Made by a program: the position numbers and the translations under genes. This document shows, piece by piece, positions 35,812 through 45,812 of a stretch of 64,000 nt of DNA. Source of the stretch: Xenorhabdus bovienii SS-2004 (GTDB lineage Bacteria > Pseudomonadota > Gammaproteobacteria > Enterobacterales > Enterobacteriaceae); contig NC_013892.1 of assembly GCF_000027225.1 (NCBI RefSeq), forward strand, positions 3,906,001 through 3,970,000, given 5' to 3'. The notes beneath the pieces were generated by a model, which was given only the letters and a program-made list of their open reading frames with translations, was not told where the DNA came from and ran no database searches. How positions within the stretch are numbered: position 1 is the first letter of the stretch; the number at the start of each line of letters is the position of its first letter.

Positions 35812-36103
35812 GCGAATAACTCTACCCTATTTTTTTCACTAGAAAAAGATTTTTTTTGTAATTAATTTTCATATGATACTGCGATTCAGTCGCAATTATT
35901 TCGCTAAATCGGGTCATTACATCATTTTTTATGTAGTTTAATTACATATTTGTGAGATCTAGATCTAATCTCAAACCTAAGCTAAATTCTTGTTACAAGC
36001 CCTTTCGCGGCATTATGCGGATAATTTCAGGTCGTTAAATAAACAGTCATTCCATCAAAATACCTCAATAAAAAATTATCCCCATAAAATTCTGCACCAT
36101 AAC
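35812..36103. other. polA-spf spacer
   Basis: About 290 bp, AT-rich, containing the Spot 42 promoter at its left end. An inverted repeat TGAGAT...ATCTCA (arms separated by 9 bp, near 35952) contains TGTGA and could be a degenerate CRP site. Nothing else is evident. Confidence 0.45.
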
Positions 36104-36127
36104 AAAAAAGCCACTTTTTTTGCGGCT
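36104..36127 (-). terminator. polA terminator
   Basis: Minus strand: AGCCGC, A-rich loop, GTGGCT (one G-T pair in six), then TTTTTTG. It lies 55 bp after the polA stop; a second hairpin CTTTTCAG/CTGAAAAG precedes it. Confidence 0.7.
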
Positions 36128-36181
36128 ATTTTGTTTACTTTTCAGATTTTTGACTGAAAAGTGGCTGTTTTCATCCGTTAA

Positions 36182-38980
36182 TCAGTGAGCTTGATCCCAG
36201 TTGATCCCAATTCCCACATCCACTTTTAACGGCACATCAAGCTGCATACTTTTTTCCATCAACTCACTGATTTTCTGCTCCGCTGTCGCCAGTTCTGATT
36301 CATGAACCTCAAATACCAGTTCATCGTGCACCTGCATAATCATACGTACATTTGGCTGCTCACTGACGATCCAATTATCCACCGCGATCATTGCCAATTT
36401 GATGATATCTGCCGCCGTTCCCTGCATTGGAGCGTTAATCGCCTCGCGTTCAGAAGCCTTGCGACGCATGGCATTGCGCGATTTGATATCTGGCAGGTAA
36501 AGTCGACGCCCTTCCAACGTTTCAACAAAACCATGCTCAGCCGCCTGCTGGCGTGTACGTTCCATATAGGCCAGCACCCCCGGATAGCGTTCAAAATAGA
36601 GATCCATATAGCGTTGAGCTTCTCCGCGTGGAATACTTAACTGACGGGATAGGCCAAACGCACTCATGCCATAAATCAGACCAAAATTGATCGCTTTCGC
36701 ACTGCGGCGCTGTTCGCTGGTCACTTCTTCCAATGGCACGCCAAAGACTTCAGCCGCCGTCGCACTGTGAATATCCTTACCCTGCGCAAAAGCCTCCAGC
36801 AAGCCCTTATCCTGTGACAGATGCGCCATAATCCGCAATTCTATCTGCGAATAGTCCGCCGCCATGATGCAATAACCTTCCGGTGCAATAAATGCCTGAC
36901 GGATACGTCTCCCCTCGTCATTACGGACAGGAATGTTTTGCAGGTTAGGATCACGGGAAGAAAGACGCCCGGTCGCTGTCACTGCCTGATGATAAGAGGT
37001 ATGAACTCGTTTAGTGAGCGGGTTAACCATCTGCGGCAGCTTGTCGGTATAAGTGGATTTCAGTTTTGCCAGACCGCGATGTTCCAGAATCACCCGCGGC
37101 AGTTCATGATTATCTGCCAGTTCTTCCAACACTTCTTCATTAGTCGATGGCGCCCCATTTGGCGTCTTTTTCAATACAGGCAGGTTCAGTTTTTCAAAGA
37201 GAATGACCTGCAACTGTTTTGGGGAAGCCAGATTGAACTCTTCACCGGCCAGTTCATAAGCAGCTTTTTCCAGTTCTCCCAGCCGCGCAGTAATTTCCGT
37301 TGAGTGTTCAGCCAGAGTTTGGGCATCGATCAGCACACCGGTTCGCTCTATGCGAGAAAGCACTGGCACCAAGGGCATTTCGATGTTCTGGAAGACGCTT
37401 TTCAACGTCGGTACACTGTCTATCTGTGGATACATGACTTGGTGCAGCCGTAAAGTCACATCCGCATCTTCAGCCGCATATTTTGCCGCTTCTTCCAGCG
37501 GGATTTGATTGAAGGTAAGCTGTTTTTTGCCCTTGCCCGCGATTTCTTCAAAAGTTGTGGTTTTATATCCCAGATGACGATCTGCCAGGCTATCCATATC
37601 ATGCCGTCCACTCACACTGTTCAGGACATACGACTCCAGCATGGTATCAAAAACAATGCCATTCAAAGCGACGTCATAACGTGCCAGCACCCCACGATCA
37701 AATTTCAGGTTTTGCCCGATTTTAGGCAGGTTTGCATCTTCCAGCAGGGGTTTTAATGCCGCCAGAACTTCATGCAGATCCAGTTGTTCTGGTGCATCGA
37801 GGTAATCATGCCCCAGTGGCAGATATGCCGCTTCAACCTCTGATTCTCCCACCGCAATAGCAAAAGACATGCCCACCAGATTAACGGTCAAAGTATCAAG
37901 GCCATCTGTCTCAGTATCAAAAGAGAAGGCTGGAGCCTGTTTCAGCTTCACAATCCACTCATCAAGGGATTTTCGGTCAAGGATAGTTTGATAATTTTCC
38001 GGCGAAATATTGACAGCTGCCGGAGCGCTGCTGATAGTGGCTGATTTAGCAGCAGAGACTGTCGCAGCGGATTTTTGACTATTACCTTCCAACCAACTGC
38101 CATTCTGTACATCGCTCAACCAACGTTTGAATTCATAACGGCTGAACAGCGCCAACAGCTCATCACTGTCAGGGGCTGTAACCGCAAGCTCCAGACAGGT
38201 TTTATCCAGCTCAACATCCGTTTTAATCGTTGCCAATTGATAAGAAAGGTAAGCCACCTCTTTGTGCTGCGCCATTTTCCCACTCAGCGTTTTAGCGCCA
38301 CGGAAGCTGAGTGTCGCGATCTCATCAAGTCTGGCATAGATATCATCCAGACTACCGATACCCTGCAATAATCCCAGCGCTGTTTTCTCACCGACACCCG
38401 GTACGCCGGGAATATTATCGGAGGAGTCTCCCATCAGAGCGAGGAAATCGATGATCAATTCAGGTGGAACACCATATTTCTCAGAAACCCCTTCCGGCCC
38501 CAGAATGGTGTTAGTCATGGTGTTAATCAGCGTGATATAAGGCGTAACCAATTGAGCCATATCTTTATCGCCCGTACTGATCAGAACAGAACGCCCTTCT
38601 TTTTCCGCCTGCAATGCCAGTGTACCAATGACGTCATCAGCTTCGACGCCCGGCACAACCAGAATCGGCAGCCCCATTGCCTCGACCATTTTGTGCAGCG
38701 GCTCAATCTGCTCACGTAAATCATCCGGCATCGGGGGACGATGAGATTTATATTCAGCAAATAACTCATCACGGAACGTTTTACCCTTGGCATCAAACAC
38801 GACCGCCACATGACTGGGTTTATACTGGATGATTAAGCTGCGCAGCATATTCAGGACACCATACATGGCGCCCGTTGGTTCTCCCGCACTATTGGTCAGC
38901 GGAGGAAACGCATGGTATGCACGATAAAGGTATGAAGAACCATCAACCAAAATCAGGGGATTGTCTGCTATCTGTGCCAT
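36182..38980 (-). CDS. polA: DNA polymerase I
   Basis: 932 residues from [20 protein letters not shown] (E. coli 928); 16 upstream in-frame codons are rejected. In order: 5'-3' exonuclease (about 1-300, with [13 protein letters not shown] and [13 protein letters not shown] motifs), a Ser/Ala linker, 3'-5' exonuclease ([13 protein letters not shown]) and family A polymerase ([46 protein letters not shown]). It removes RNA primers and fills gaps in repair. Confidence 0.98.
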   Translation of the reverse strand: MAQIADNPLILVDGSSYLYRAYHAFPPLTNSAGEPTGAMYGVLNMLRSLIIQYKPSHVAVVFDAKGKTFRDELFAEYKSHRPPMPDDLREQIEPLHKMVEAMGLPILVVPGVEADDVIGTLALQAEKEGRSVLISTGDKDMAQLVTPYITLINTMTNTILGPEGVSEKYGVPPELIIDFLALMGDSSDNIPGVPGVGEKTALGLLQGIGSLDDIYARLDEIATLSFRGAKTLSGKMAQHKEVAYLSYQLATIKTDVELDKTCLELAVTAPDSDELLALFSRYEFKRWLSDVQNGSWLEGNSQKSAATVSAAKSATISSAPAAVNISPENYQTILDRKSLDEWIVKLKQAPAFSFDTETDGLDTLTVNLVGMSFAIAVGESEVEAAYLPLGHDYLDAPEQLDLHEVLAALKPLLEDANLPKIGQNLKFDRGVLARYDVALNGIVFDTMLESYVLNSVSGRHDMDSLADRHLGYKTTTFEEIAGKGKKQLTFNQIPLEEAAKYAAEDADVTLRLHQVMYPQIDSVPTLKSVFQNIEMPLVPVLSRIERTGVLIDAQTLAEHSTEITARLGELEKAAYELAGEEFNLASPKQLQVILFEKLNLPVLKKTPNGAPSTNEEVLEELADNHELPRVILEHRGLAKLKSTYTDKLPQMVNPLTKRVHTSYHQAVTATGRLSSRDPNLQNIPVRNDEGRRIRQAFIAPEGYCIMAADYSQIELRIMAHLSQDKGLLEAFAQGKDIHSATAAEVFGVPLEEVTSEQRRSAKAINFGLIYGMSAFGLSRQLSIPRGEAQRYMDLYFERYPGVLAYMERTRQQAAEHGFVETLEGRRLYLPDIKSRNAMRRKASEREAINAPMQGTAADIIKLAMIAVDNWIVSEQPNVRMIMQVHDELVFEVHESELATAEQKISELMEKSMQLDVPLKVDVGIGINWDQAH

Positions 38981-39108
38981 AAAATTTTCTTCGTCGTTCT
39001 GTGGGATGATTAAAGAATAGAATGCCATATTGTGTCGTTATAGACGAATTTTGCGATAATTTTCTCGTGCTGACAGGCTTTTTCTGACAAATATTCTGAT
39101 GAATGAAT

Positions 39109-39259
39109 TGTGGATAACTTTGTGCACAAAAAATTGGCACATAAAACAGATTTATGTTTATCCCCCTAAAAAATGAGCAACAGGAGGTAAAAATCAATGG
39201 ATTACGCGGAGTATTAAAGAAATATTACAATGACTTAAAAATCACTGACTTGTGGATAT
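39109..39259. promoter_or_regulatory. cluster of DnaA-box-like 9-mers upstream of polA
   Basis: A perfect DnaA box (TGTGGATAA, 39109-39117) is followed by a 7/9 match (TTATCCCCC near 39158) and an 8/9 match (TGTGGATAT, 39251). All lie in the 400-bp spacer between polA and dsbA where E. coli has yihF and yihG. They could tie polA transcription to DnaA, or be chance in AT-rich DNA. Confidence 0.35.
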
Positions 39260-39298
39260 AACCAAAGTTTATGTTATGAAAGGGGCTTTTCAGCAAGT

Positions 39299-39329
39299 AT
39301 TGTGCCAGCTTTATTGTGACTGGCACAAT
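39299..39329. terminator. hairpin after dsbA
   Basis: Perfect 10-bp stem ATTGTGCCAG/CTGGCACAAT with an 11-base loop, 60 bp beyond the dsbA stop. There is no strong T-run on either side. Confidence 0.5.
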
Positions 39330-39389
39330 ACACATGTTATTTTATATTAATACTAACGTGCCTGTTTAATTACAGCCGTGGCTTCCGAC

Positions 39390-40013
39390 TCATTTTTTTG
39401 TCACCAGATAATTCACTACATCAGAAAAACCCTTGGCATACCCAGCCATTGTCGTCGACTCAATACCATCATTTTTAACCTGGTACTTGCCATTCACATA
39501 AATAGCAGGAACGCCTTGAAGTTGCAGACTGCTGACGGCCTGACGCTCTTTGGCTGCCACAGACTTCACGATAAAGCTGTTTAACGCCGCATCATACTCT
39601 TCACCTGACACACCCGCCTTGATAAAAGCACTACGGATATCGGCCTTACTATTGATAGTATGGTTTTTCTGGATACCCTCAAACAAAATCGGGGAGATTT
39701 TATCCTCAATTTTCATGACAATGGCAACCGCCCACGCATCTGTCAAATCTTTCCCCAAAGGCCCGATAAAATCGACGTGGTAACGCTCATGAGTGACACC
39801 TGCTGGCAAATTCTTCTCAACGGTACTAGGAACATGGTAAATATTTTCAAACTGGTAACAGTGGGGACAATAAAAGGAGAAAAATTCTAAAACCTGTGGC
39901 TGATTAGCCACTGGATTTTTTAATTCAACGTATTGTTTATCTTCAGAAAAACCAGAGGCACTGGCATTAAATGCCATAAATATTCCCACCAGTGCTAACC
40001 AAAATGTCTTCAT
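39390..40013 (-). CDS. dsbA: periplasmic thiol:disulfide oxidoreductase DsbA
   Basis: 207 residues. Signal peptide MKTFWLALVGIFMAFNASAS. Active site CPHC at residues 49-52 (FFSFYCPHCYQFEN) in a thioredoxin fold with an inserted helical domain; cis-proline in GVPAIYVNG. It introduces disulfides into exported proteins and is reoxidized by DsbB. It lies 17 bp after srkA, in the usual srkA-dsbA pair. Confidence 0.97.
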   Translation of the reverse strand: MKTFWLALVGIFMAFNASASGFSEDKQYVELKNPVANQPQVLEFFSFYCPHCYQFENIYHVPSTVEKNLPAGVTHERYHVDFIGPLGKDLTDAWAVAIVMKIEDKISPILFEGIQKNHTINSKADIRSAFIKAGVSGEEYDAALNSFIVKSVAAKERQAVSSLQLQGVPAIYVNGKYQVKNDGIESTTMAGYAKGFSDVVNYLVTKK

Positions 40014-40030
40014 AATGTTCTCCAGTAAAA

Positions 40031-41017
40031 TTAATACATCGGATTTAGCTGTAAAGGTGATTCCTGTAACAGCCGAATTTGTTCAGAAAAAAGACTAACT
40101 TGACCATGCCAGAAGTCGCTGTCGGCCATCCACGGAAAAGCTTTTGGAAAAGCCGGGTCTTGCCAGCGACGGGCAACCCAAGCCAAATAATAGACCATTC
40201 TCATCGCACGAAGTGGTTCTATCAGTGCCAATGTCTTTGGATCAAAATCCGTAAACTGGCTATATGACTCAAGCAGGATATCCAATTGGATCAAGCGTTC
40301 TTGCCGTGAGCCATTGAGCAACATCCACAAATCCTGAATCGCCGGGCCATTACGGGCATCATCAAGATCCACGAACCATGCCTCATCACGCCACAGAATA
40401 TTGCCGGCATGGCAATCTCCATGTAGCCGTATCTGCCCATCAAAATACCATGCTCCTTCCACCGTTTGATTTAACTCATCCAACGCAGCAAAGAAGACTT
40501 TTTTATGTTTAGCCGGAATTAATTTACATGCAGATAAATAGTGGTATGGCTGATATAAATATTCATCTAAGCCAATGGTTGGACGGGAAGAAAATATTTT
40601 CTGGCGACCAATCTGATGTATTTGCCCCAGCAATCGCCCGACACCTTCCAACTGATCAAAGTTATCAGATTCATACTGACGCCCACCCACACTGGGGAAA
40701 ATGGCGAAGAAGAACCCACCATGTTTCAGTACCGTCTGGCCGGCAAACACCAGAGGCGCCGCAACTGACAAATCTGCCTGCTGTAATGCCAGTGCAAAAT
40801 CATGCTCTTCTTGGATCTGCTGCTGACTCCAGCGCTGTGGACGGTAAAATTTCACGACATAACGTTTACGATTTTCATCCATAAACTGATAGACGCGGTT
40901 TTCATAGCTATTCAGTTCAGTTAAGCCAGAATCAATATACAGACCCGACTGCACCAACGCATCCATGATTAAGTCTGGTGTAATATTCTGGAAGTTAAAA
41001 GCCATTTGTTCCGTCAC
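40031..41017 (-). CDS. srkA: stress response serine/threonine protein kinase SrkA (YihE)
   Basis: 328 residues, equal to E. coli. APH/choline-kinase-like fold with the Brenner motif LHGDCHAGNILWRD and metal-binding FVDLDDARNGPAIQDLWMLL. It protects against stress-induced death in E. coli and is Cpx-regulated. A second Met at residue 5 is an alternative start. E. coli has yihD just upstream; it is absent here. Confidence 0.95.
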   Translation of the reverse strand: MTEQMAFNFQNITPDLIMDALVQSGLYIDSGLTELNSYENRVYQFMDENRKRYVVKFYRPQRWSQQQIQEEHDFALALQQADLSVAAPLVFAGQTVLKHGGFFFAIFPSVGGRQYESDNFDQLEGVGRLLGQIHQIGRQKIFSSRPTIGLDEYLYQPYHYLSACKLIPAKHKKVFFAALDELNQTVEGAWYFDGQIRLHGDCHAGNILWRDEAWFVDLDDARNGPAIQDLWMLLNGSRQERLIQLDILLESYSQFTDFDPKTLALIEPLRAMRMVYYLAWVARRWQDPAFPKAFPWMADSDFWHGQVSLFSEQIRLLQESPLQLNPMY

Positions 41018-41271
41018 AACCCTGCTCTCTCTTCATTAATCTTTAATAATGCCTCTGGTACGCAGCAAAGCAGTCTTAAAATTTTCTTCATTTTTAATTC
41101 CTTATAAATGGCTATACAAATTAGCAAGGATAATGATTTAGAGAAAGAATTGGTCTGTCAATAAGCGTAAAGGTTATACTCCCCTCCATGAAAGCATTGT
41201 TACATATTGATTTACAAAGGTTATAAACCAAATAATTGAATATTTCATTGCCAAATATCAGGTGAGTTAAC

Positions 41272-41859
41272 ATGACGCATCCAAAAATGAGTGGCGCAAT
41301 TCTGGCCGGAGGACTATCCACCCGCATGGGGGGAGATGATAAAGGATTACTGCAATTCGACGGCACACCATTATACCAACACATTGCCACAAGATTGCAG
41401 CCGCAGGTGCAAGAGCTGTTGATTAACGCCAACCGTAATCAGGCGGTTTATCAGCAGAGTGGTTATCCCATCATACCGGATATCATCACCGATTTTTCTG
41501 GGCCGCTGGCAGGTATGCTGGCAGTATTGAAGAAGGCCATTCATGAATGGGTGATCTTTGTCCCCTGTGATGTACCAGATTTCCCCGATGACCTTGTGGA
41601 AAAACTGTGGCGTTATCGTCAGCATTCATGGGCAGTTTATGTCCATGATTGCCAACGTGCCCATCCCACACTGGCTTTAATGCACCGCAGCTTGATCCCC
41701 CGACTGGAAAGCTATCTGGCATTGGGAGAGAGAAAGCTGATGTTTTTTATGCAAATGATTAAGGCAAAAGCGGTTTATTTTCCCTATCCCAGCGCCTTCA
41801 CCAATTTAAATACACCGGAAGAATACCAGCATTGGGAATATTTTCAGGAGTCAGCATGA
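41272..41859 (+). CDS. mobA: molybdenum cofactor guanylyltransferase MobA
   Basis: 195 residues. Nucleotidyltransferase signature LAGGLSTRMGGDDKGLLQFD at the N-terminus, and the metal site in VPCDVPDFP. It adds GMP to molybdopterin to make the MGD cofactor of DMSO-reductase-family enzymes. Its stop overlaps the mobB start (ATGA). Confidence 0.96.
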   Translation: MTHPKMSGAILAGGLSTRMGGDDKGLLQFDGTPLYQHIATRLQPQVQELLINANRNQAVYQQSGYPIIPDIITDFSGPLAGMLAVLKKAIHEWVIFVPCDVPDFPDDLVEKLWRYRQHSWAVYVHDCQRAHPTLALMHRSLIPRLESYLALGERKLMFFMQMIKAKAVYFPYPSAFTNLNTPEEYQHWEYFQESA

Positions 41860-42389
41860 AACCAACGACATTGCCGCTGCTCGGCATCACCGCCTACAGT
41901 GGAACAGGTAAAACAACACTGCTCAAACAGATCATTCCGCTATTGCGCCAACAACATATCCGGGTGGGATTGATTAAGCACACTCACCATAATATGGATG
42001 TCGATCAACCGGGCAAAGACAGTTATGAGCTGCGTAAGGCAGGAGCAGCACAAACGTTGGTCGCCAGCCAGCAGCGCTGGGCATTGATGACAGAAACACC
42101 AGACTTGCCAAAGCTGGATCTGCACTATCTCGCCAGTCGGTTCAACGCTGATTCTCTGGATCTGGTTCTGGTCGAAGGCTTCAAGGAAGAGGCCATTGCA
42201 AAAATCGTTCTCTATCGCCACGGCCTGAATGTTGCCTTTGATCAGATCATGGATACCCATGTTATTGCTATTGCCAGCGATATCCCGCTGGCAACATCGC
42301 TTCCTCTGCTTAATATCAACCAGCCACAGCAGGTGACAGCATTTATTGTGGCATGGTTGAGGGCAGGCAGCGCTAGCAAGCCTGGCTAA
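41856..42389 (+). CDS. mobB: molybdopterin-guanine dinucleotide biosynthesis protein MobB
   Basis: 177 residues from MKPTTLPLLGITAYSGTGKT; AGGAG precedes this ATG, so eight upstream codons are excluded. Walker A is YSGTGKTTLLK. Conserved GLIKHTHHNMDVDQPGKDSY and LVLVEGFKEEAIAKI follow. A GTP-binding accessory to MobA, translationally coupled by a 4-bp overlap. Confidence 0.95.
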   Translation: MKPTTLPLLGITAYSGTGKTTLLKQIIPLLRQQHIRVGLIKHTHHNMDVDQPGKDSYELRKAGAAQTLVASQQRWALMTETPDLPKLDLHYLASRFNADSLDLVLVEGFKEEAIAKIVLYRHGLNVAFDQIMDTHVIAIASDIPLATSLPLLNINQPQQVTAFIVAWLRAGSASKPG

Positions 42390-43144
42390 GAACCATCAGA
42401 ACTGGCAGATAAGGAAGAAATGTATTTCCTTATGAACACATGTAATGTACGGCGCTTCCGACATAAATGAAGCTGATGAGAGTTGATTTCAGAAATCATC
42501 ACTAGGAATAGAGATAAGCAACGAAACTTTTTGGATAACAGCCCACAAATTATGTTGTAAGTTGCATATATTATACAGAATTGTCCAGTTTATCCGTGCT
42601 ATTTATCTTCCGGTATTAAACCAATAAAAGAGGTTTTTTTCTTGGCTCGGCCATTAATGCTCCAATTATATATAAAATAAAATTAACACTGGCGATTCCA
42701 TATAATAAGTGCAACACCATTATTATCGAAAATAATTAATTAATTATGTGTATTTCTTCTTTTTTTAATTCCATATGGCATGATTTTTTTAAATATTCTC
42801 AAATAAGTTTGTTTCACCAATATTACTTTCATGTTGAAAATATCCAGATCTGTACTATGATTTTATTATGAATAAATTCTAATTATATTTTGCTCTTGAC
42901 GCTTATTGAAAATTTGTTTTTGTTGTTTTTTATAAAACAAGTCTCAGTCAAAGACAAATTCATAAATTATGCTAATTTTTTAACAAACTGGAATCTGGGA
43001 GGGCGATGAAATTACGTAATAAAGATTAAAATGTTTATTGCTATATTAAATATGACTTAACTATTATTTTTTTCTGACATCTAATCAGAAAAAATATTTA
43101 AGTTTTAAATTAATCTTTCTCGATTTATAAATCTGGGGGATAGG
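42390..43144. other. AT-rich spacer upstream of the Vap-like gene
   Basis: 755 bp without an intact gene. It contains the lsrG-end repeat described separately; the rest is very AT-rich with runs of T and resembles decayed accessory DNA. The promoter of the Vap-like gene should be at its right end, before GGGGGATAGG at 43134. Confidence 0.5.
42517..42665 (-). repeat. degenerate copy of the lsrG 3' end and its downstream flank
   Basis: Aligns by eye with 44179-44320: both share CAGCCCACA(A/G)ATTATGTTG, CTTCCGGTAT(T/C)AA(A/G)CCAATAAA and CTTGGCTCGG(C/T)CAT. Read on the minus strand it encodes LMAEPRKK and, one frame over, TSFIGLIPEDK. One base is missing from the A-run relative to lsrG, which shifts the frame. 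It is a decayed duplicate in the same orientation as lsrG, so the Vap-like gene lies between direct repeats. Confidence 0.7.
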
Positions 43145-43621
43145 ATGAAAAAATCATTATCTACTGAATCAGAATCTTCCTTGCTTGTTGGAAAAGGACT
43201 GAAAATTATCGAATCTTTATCTGAGGAAACAGCAGATAGGTTAAAGCACAAAACGACAGATGATTCGATCACAAAGTTATCTGAATCAAACACACATATA
43301 TATTATGAGGCTACTTTGTCCTTAGTTAGTTACTTTTTTTACTATACATGTACCCTAGATGTTCAAGGTGCGAAAACATTTTACGGAAAAGCAGGAGGAA
43401 TAGGATCTGTGGGAAAAGGAAAATTTTCCGGTGAGTTTTTTTTTGGTACGAATGATATTAATCTAATTTATCAGAAAGCAACATTCTTTGTTGCAATGAT
43501 AACACCTTTAACTATAAGTATGGCTTTTCTAGATCCACCTATAGATAAATTGGCACAGTTTAACGGATCCGGATTAGGCACGATATCTGCCACAATCACA
43601 GGAGCGGGTTATTGGGAATAA
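43145..43621 (+). CDS. Vap-like (Rhodococcus virulence-associated protein family) small protein
   Basis: 158 residues. The C-terminal ~105 residues resemble, from memory, the Vap core: YYEATLSLVSYFFYY, then FYGKAGGIGSVGKGKFSGEF, LIYQKATFFVAMITPLTIS, FLDPPIDKLAQFNGSGLGT and the final GAGYW. VapA has comparable DAGGLTIPGAGAFWG, LYKDTVSFQYN, NINFFDS and GGGSGSW segments. The N-terminal 45 residues are polar, with no signal peptide. VapA acts in host phagosomes; whether this protein is exported is unknown. Start chosen at ATG after GGGGGATAGG. Confidence 0.55.
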   Translation: MKKSLSTESESSLLVGKGLKIIESLSEETADRLKHKTTDDSITKLSESNTHIYYEATLSLVSYFFYYTCTLDVQGAKTFYGKAGGIGSVGKGKFSGEFFFGTNDINLIYQKATFFVAMITPLTISMAFLDPPIDKLAQFNGSGLGTISATITGAGYWE

Positions 43622-44178
43622 CATACAGGATTTTAAGCGATTACTCTTTATTTTAGATAGAAAAAAGGCTTCATTTGTGATTTGATAATCGGCACCAAAC
43701 CATACATCAAAACCACGTAATGAAGCCTATGACGACGATTATCACGATAAAGAACCCACTAAGACAATTCTTTAGTTATTATTTTATCTTTAGCTAACCC
43801 ATTTTCTCGCCAGAGAGTTTATCTGTAAATCAGAAAAAATATTTATTCTATTTCTCTGTTACGTTTATCAAATATATTCATACTTTAAAAAATAACACGT
43901 TGATATTAGCAAATAACCGCTAATTTGCCGAGTGATTCCATATGGCAGACATATTGCACATGAAATTCTATATCATCATTATGCTGTTCCGACTTTTCTC
44001 TGGCATGCTCTATCATTATTATTACTCCCCTGATAAACAGATAATGATAATCGCTCCGATTTTCTACTATGCAGTTGAAGGGGGCTTCATATCTTTATGA
44101 ATGACATCTAATTTTACTTGATGATGCCAATGGTACATAAAGCTAAAAATTCAAAAAAGTGCAAATATGAGCAGCATT
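43622..44178. other. spacer between the Vap-like gene and lsrG
   Basis: About 560 bp of AT-rich DNA. It contains an inverted repeat AGGCTTCAT (43667) / ATGAAGCCT (43720) and one possible short ORF listed separately. I recognise no intact gene. Confidence 0.45.
43906..44016 (-). CDS. possible 36-residue ORF
   Basis: Minus strand: GGGGAGTAATAATA then ATG, giving MIEHAREKSEQHNDDIEFHV ... GKLAVIC and a stop. The ribosome site is good and composition plausible, but no family is recognised and the neighbourhood is decayed, so it may be the front end of a lost gene. Confidence 0.22.
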   Translation of the reverse strand: MIEHAREKSEQHNDDIEFHVQYVCHMESLGKLAVIC

Positions 44179-44251
44179 AAGCAACTGCATTTTCAGAAAA
44201 CAGCCCACAGATTATGTTGCGGGCTGTGCATATATCAATCATGTTATAACG

Positions 44252-44551
44252 CTATTTCCCTTCCGGTATCAAGCCAATAAACGTTGTTTTTTTCCTTGGC
44301 TCGGTCATCAACGCTTCCAATCTCTCGACACAACGCAAGTAATGAGGTGTTTTTTTATGGGCAGCCACTGATGCTTCATCGGCATAAGCTTCATAAACAT
44401 AAAAGCGGGTCGGAATATTTTCATCTCTCAGCACATCAAAGCGTAGGTTGCCCGGCTCTTTGACCGAACCAAGGTGATTATCGCGAAAGACCTCGATAAA
44501 TTCGTCGAGCTTGTCGGCTTTAACGTTGATTTCAACTAACGTGACTTGCAT
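44252..44551 (-). CDS. lsrG: (4S)-4-hydroxy-5-phosphonooxypentane-2,3-dione isomerase LsrG
   Basis: 99 residues from [26 protein letters not shown] precedes this ATG. ABM-domain fold; conserved [20 protein letters not shown] and [20 protein letters not shown]. It isomerizes phospho-AI-2 in the breakdown branch of the lsr system. Starts 1 bp after lsrF. Its 3' end is duplicated at 42517-42665. Confidence 0.95.
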   Translation of the reverse strand: MQVTLVEINVKADKLDEFIEVFRDNHLGSVKEPGNLRFDVLRDENIPTRFYVYEAYADEASVAAHKKTPHYLRCVERLEALMTEPRKKTTFIGLIPEGK

Positions 44552-44552
44552 A

Positions 44553-45437
44553 TTATTCCCCCTTAGCCTTTTCACTCAGGAACAATTCATAAGCCTGTGC
44601 TGGCTTTTCATTGTGATGAACCACCGCCTGAACCGCTTTCAGCATGGCTACCGGCGCTTCGGACTGGAAGATATTCCGTCCCATATCAACGCCGGACGCA
44701 CCCTGATCAATCGCTTGATAGCACATCTCCAGTGCTTCTATCTCTGGTAATTTCTTACCGCCTGCAATCACAATCGGCACAGGACAGCCCGCGGCGATCC
44801 GCTCAAAACCGCTGTCAACATAATAGGTCTTGATAATATTCGCCCCTATTTCAGCGGCAATACGGGTCGCCAGTGAGAAATAACGCTGGTCACGCGCCAT
44901 ATCCTTCCCGACGCCTGTCACGGCCATTGTCGGCATACCATAGCGCATTCCCTGATCCACCAGCTTGATGATGTTCTTGATGGATTGATGTTCATGCTCA
45001 GAACCAATATAAACTTGCGCCGCCACAGCGCATACATTCAGCCGAAGCGCATCTTCCATCGCTACAGCCACCGCTTCATTGGATAACTCAGTCAAAATCG
45101 AATTAGCGCCGGATGCACGCAGTACCACCGGCTTATTGGTTGCAGGTGGAACCTGACTGCGCAGAATACCGCGGGTACACATCAATACATCAGTGTGCTC
45201 AAACAGCGGGGCGATATTGATATCAATACGCTCCAATCCCGTAGTCGGCCCCTGAAAATAACCGTGATCAAACGCCAGCATCACCGTTTTATTAGTCGTT
45301 GGATTGAAAATCCGCGACAAACGCGACTGCATTCCCCAATCCAGCGCACCGCTGCCTTTCAATTCAAACAGAGTGTTCTTTTGTGGTGTATCAATACCAA
45401 AATCTTTACCGTCTTTGATGTCATCTAAATCTGCCAT
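44553..45437 (-). CDS. lsrF: 3-hydroxy-5-phosphonooxypentane-2,4-dione thiolase LsrF
   Basis: 294 residues (E. coli 291). Aldolase-like TIM barrel with [38 protein letters not shown] and [18 protein letters not shown]. It transfers the acetyl group of isomerized phospho-AI-2 to CoA. Precedes lsrG; follows the truncated lsrB by 30 bp. The frame is intact although the importer genes upstream are deleted. Confidence 0.95.
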   Translation of the reverse strand: MADLDDIKDGKDFGIDTPQKNTLFELKGSGALDWGMQSRLSRIFNPTTNKTVMLAFDHGYFQGPTTGLERIDINIAPLFEHTDVLMCTRGILRSQVPPATNKPVVLRASGANSILTELSNEAVAVAMEDALRLNVCAVAAQVYIGSEHEHQSIKNIIKLVDQGMRYGMPTMAVTGVGKDMARDQRYFSLATRIAAEIGANIIKTYYVDSGFERIAAGCPVPIVIAGGKKLPEIEALEMCYQAIDQGASGVDMGRNIFQSEAPVAMLKAVQAVVHHNEKPAQAYELFLSEKAKGE

Positions 45438-45467
45438 TTCTCTCTCCAGAAGGTGTCAGCCCATAAA

Positions 45468-45812
45468 TTAGAAATCGTATTGGTTGATGTTTTCGCTGGT
45501 AAAAATTACACGCTCCGGCATCACAACAATACCGTTGCCTTTCGCTTCGTAGCGGTATCCCTGTACGCTGTTGGGTGAGATCGCCAGTTTACCGATATCT
45601 GGAATATCTAACTGCTCCCCTACATTCAGATCGCCTTTTTTCAGCATTTCATTGGCAACATGAATGGCTATCTTGCCCTGCTTAACGACATCCCACAGGC
45701 CGAACTGTTTGACCGTGCCGTTTTCAACGTAAGGTCGCATCACATTCGGCGTACTGAACCCGACGATCGCTATATTCCGGCGTTTCAGGTTTTCCGCGGC
45801 CTGTGCAGCCCG
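45468..45812 (-). pseudogene. lsrB: lsrB, C-terminal third only
   Basis: Reads [20 protein letters not shown], then [40 protein letters not shown] and ends ENINQYDF, matching the C-terminus of the periplasmic AI-2-binding protein LsrB (about 340 residues in E. coli). Signal peptide and N-terminal lobe are gone. Its left end runs directly into the lsrA fragment in another frame, at about 45799-45815. It cannot make a secreted binding protein. Confidence 0.9.
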
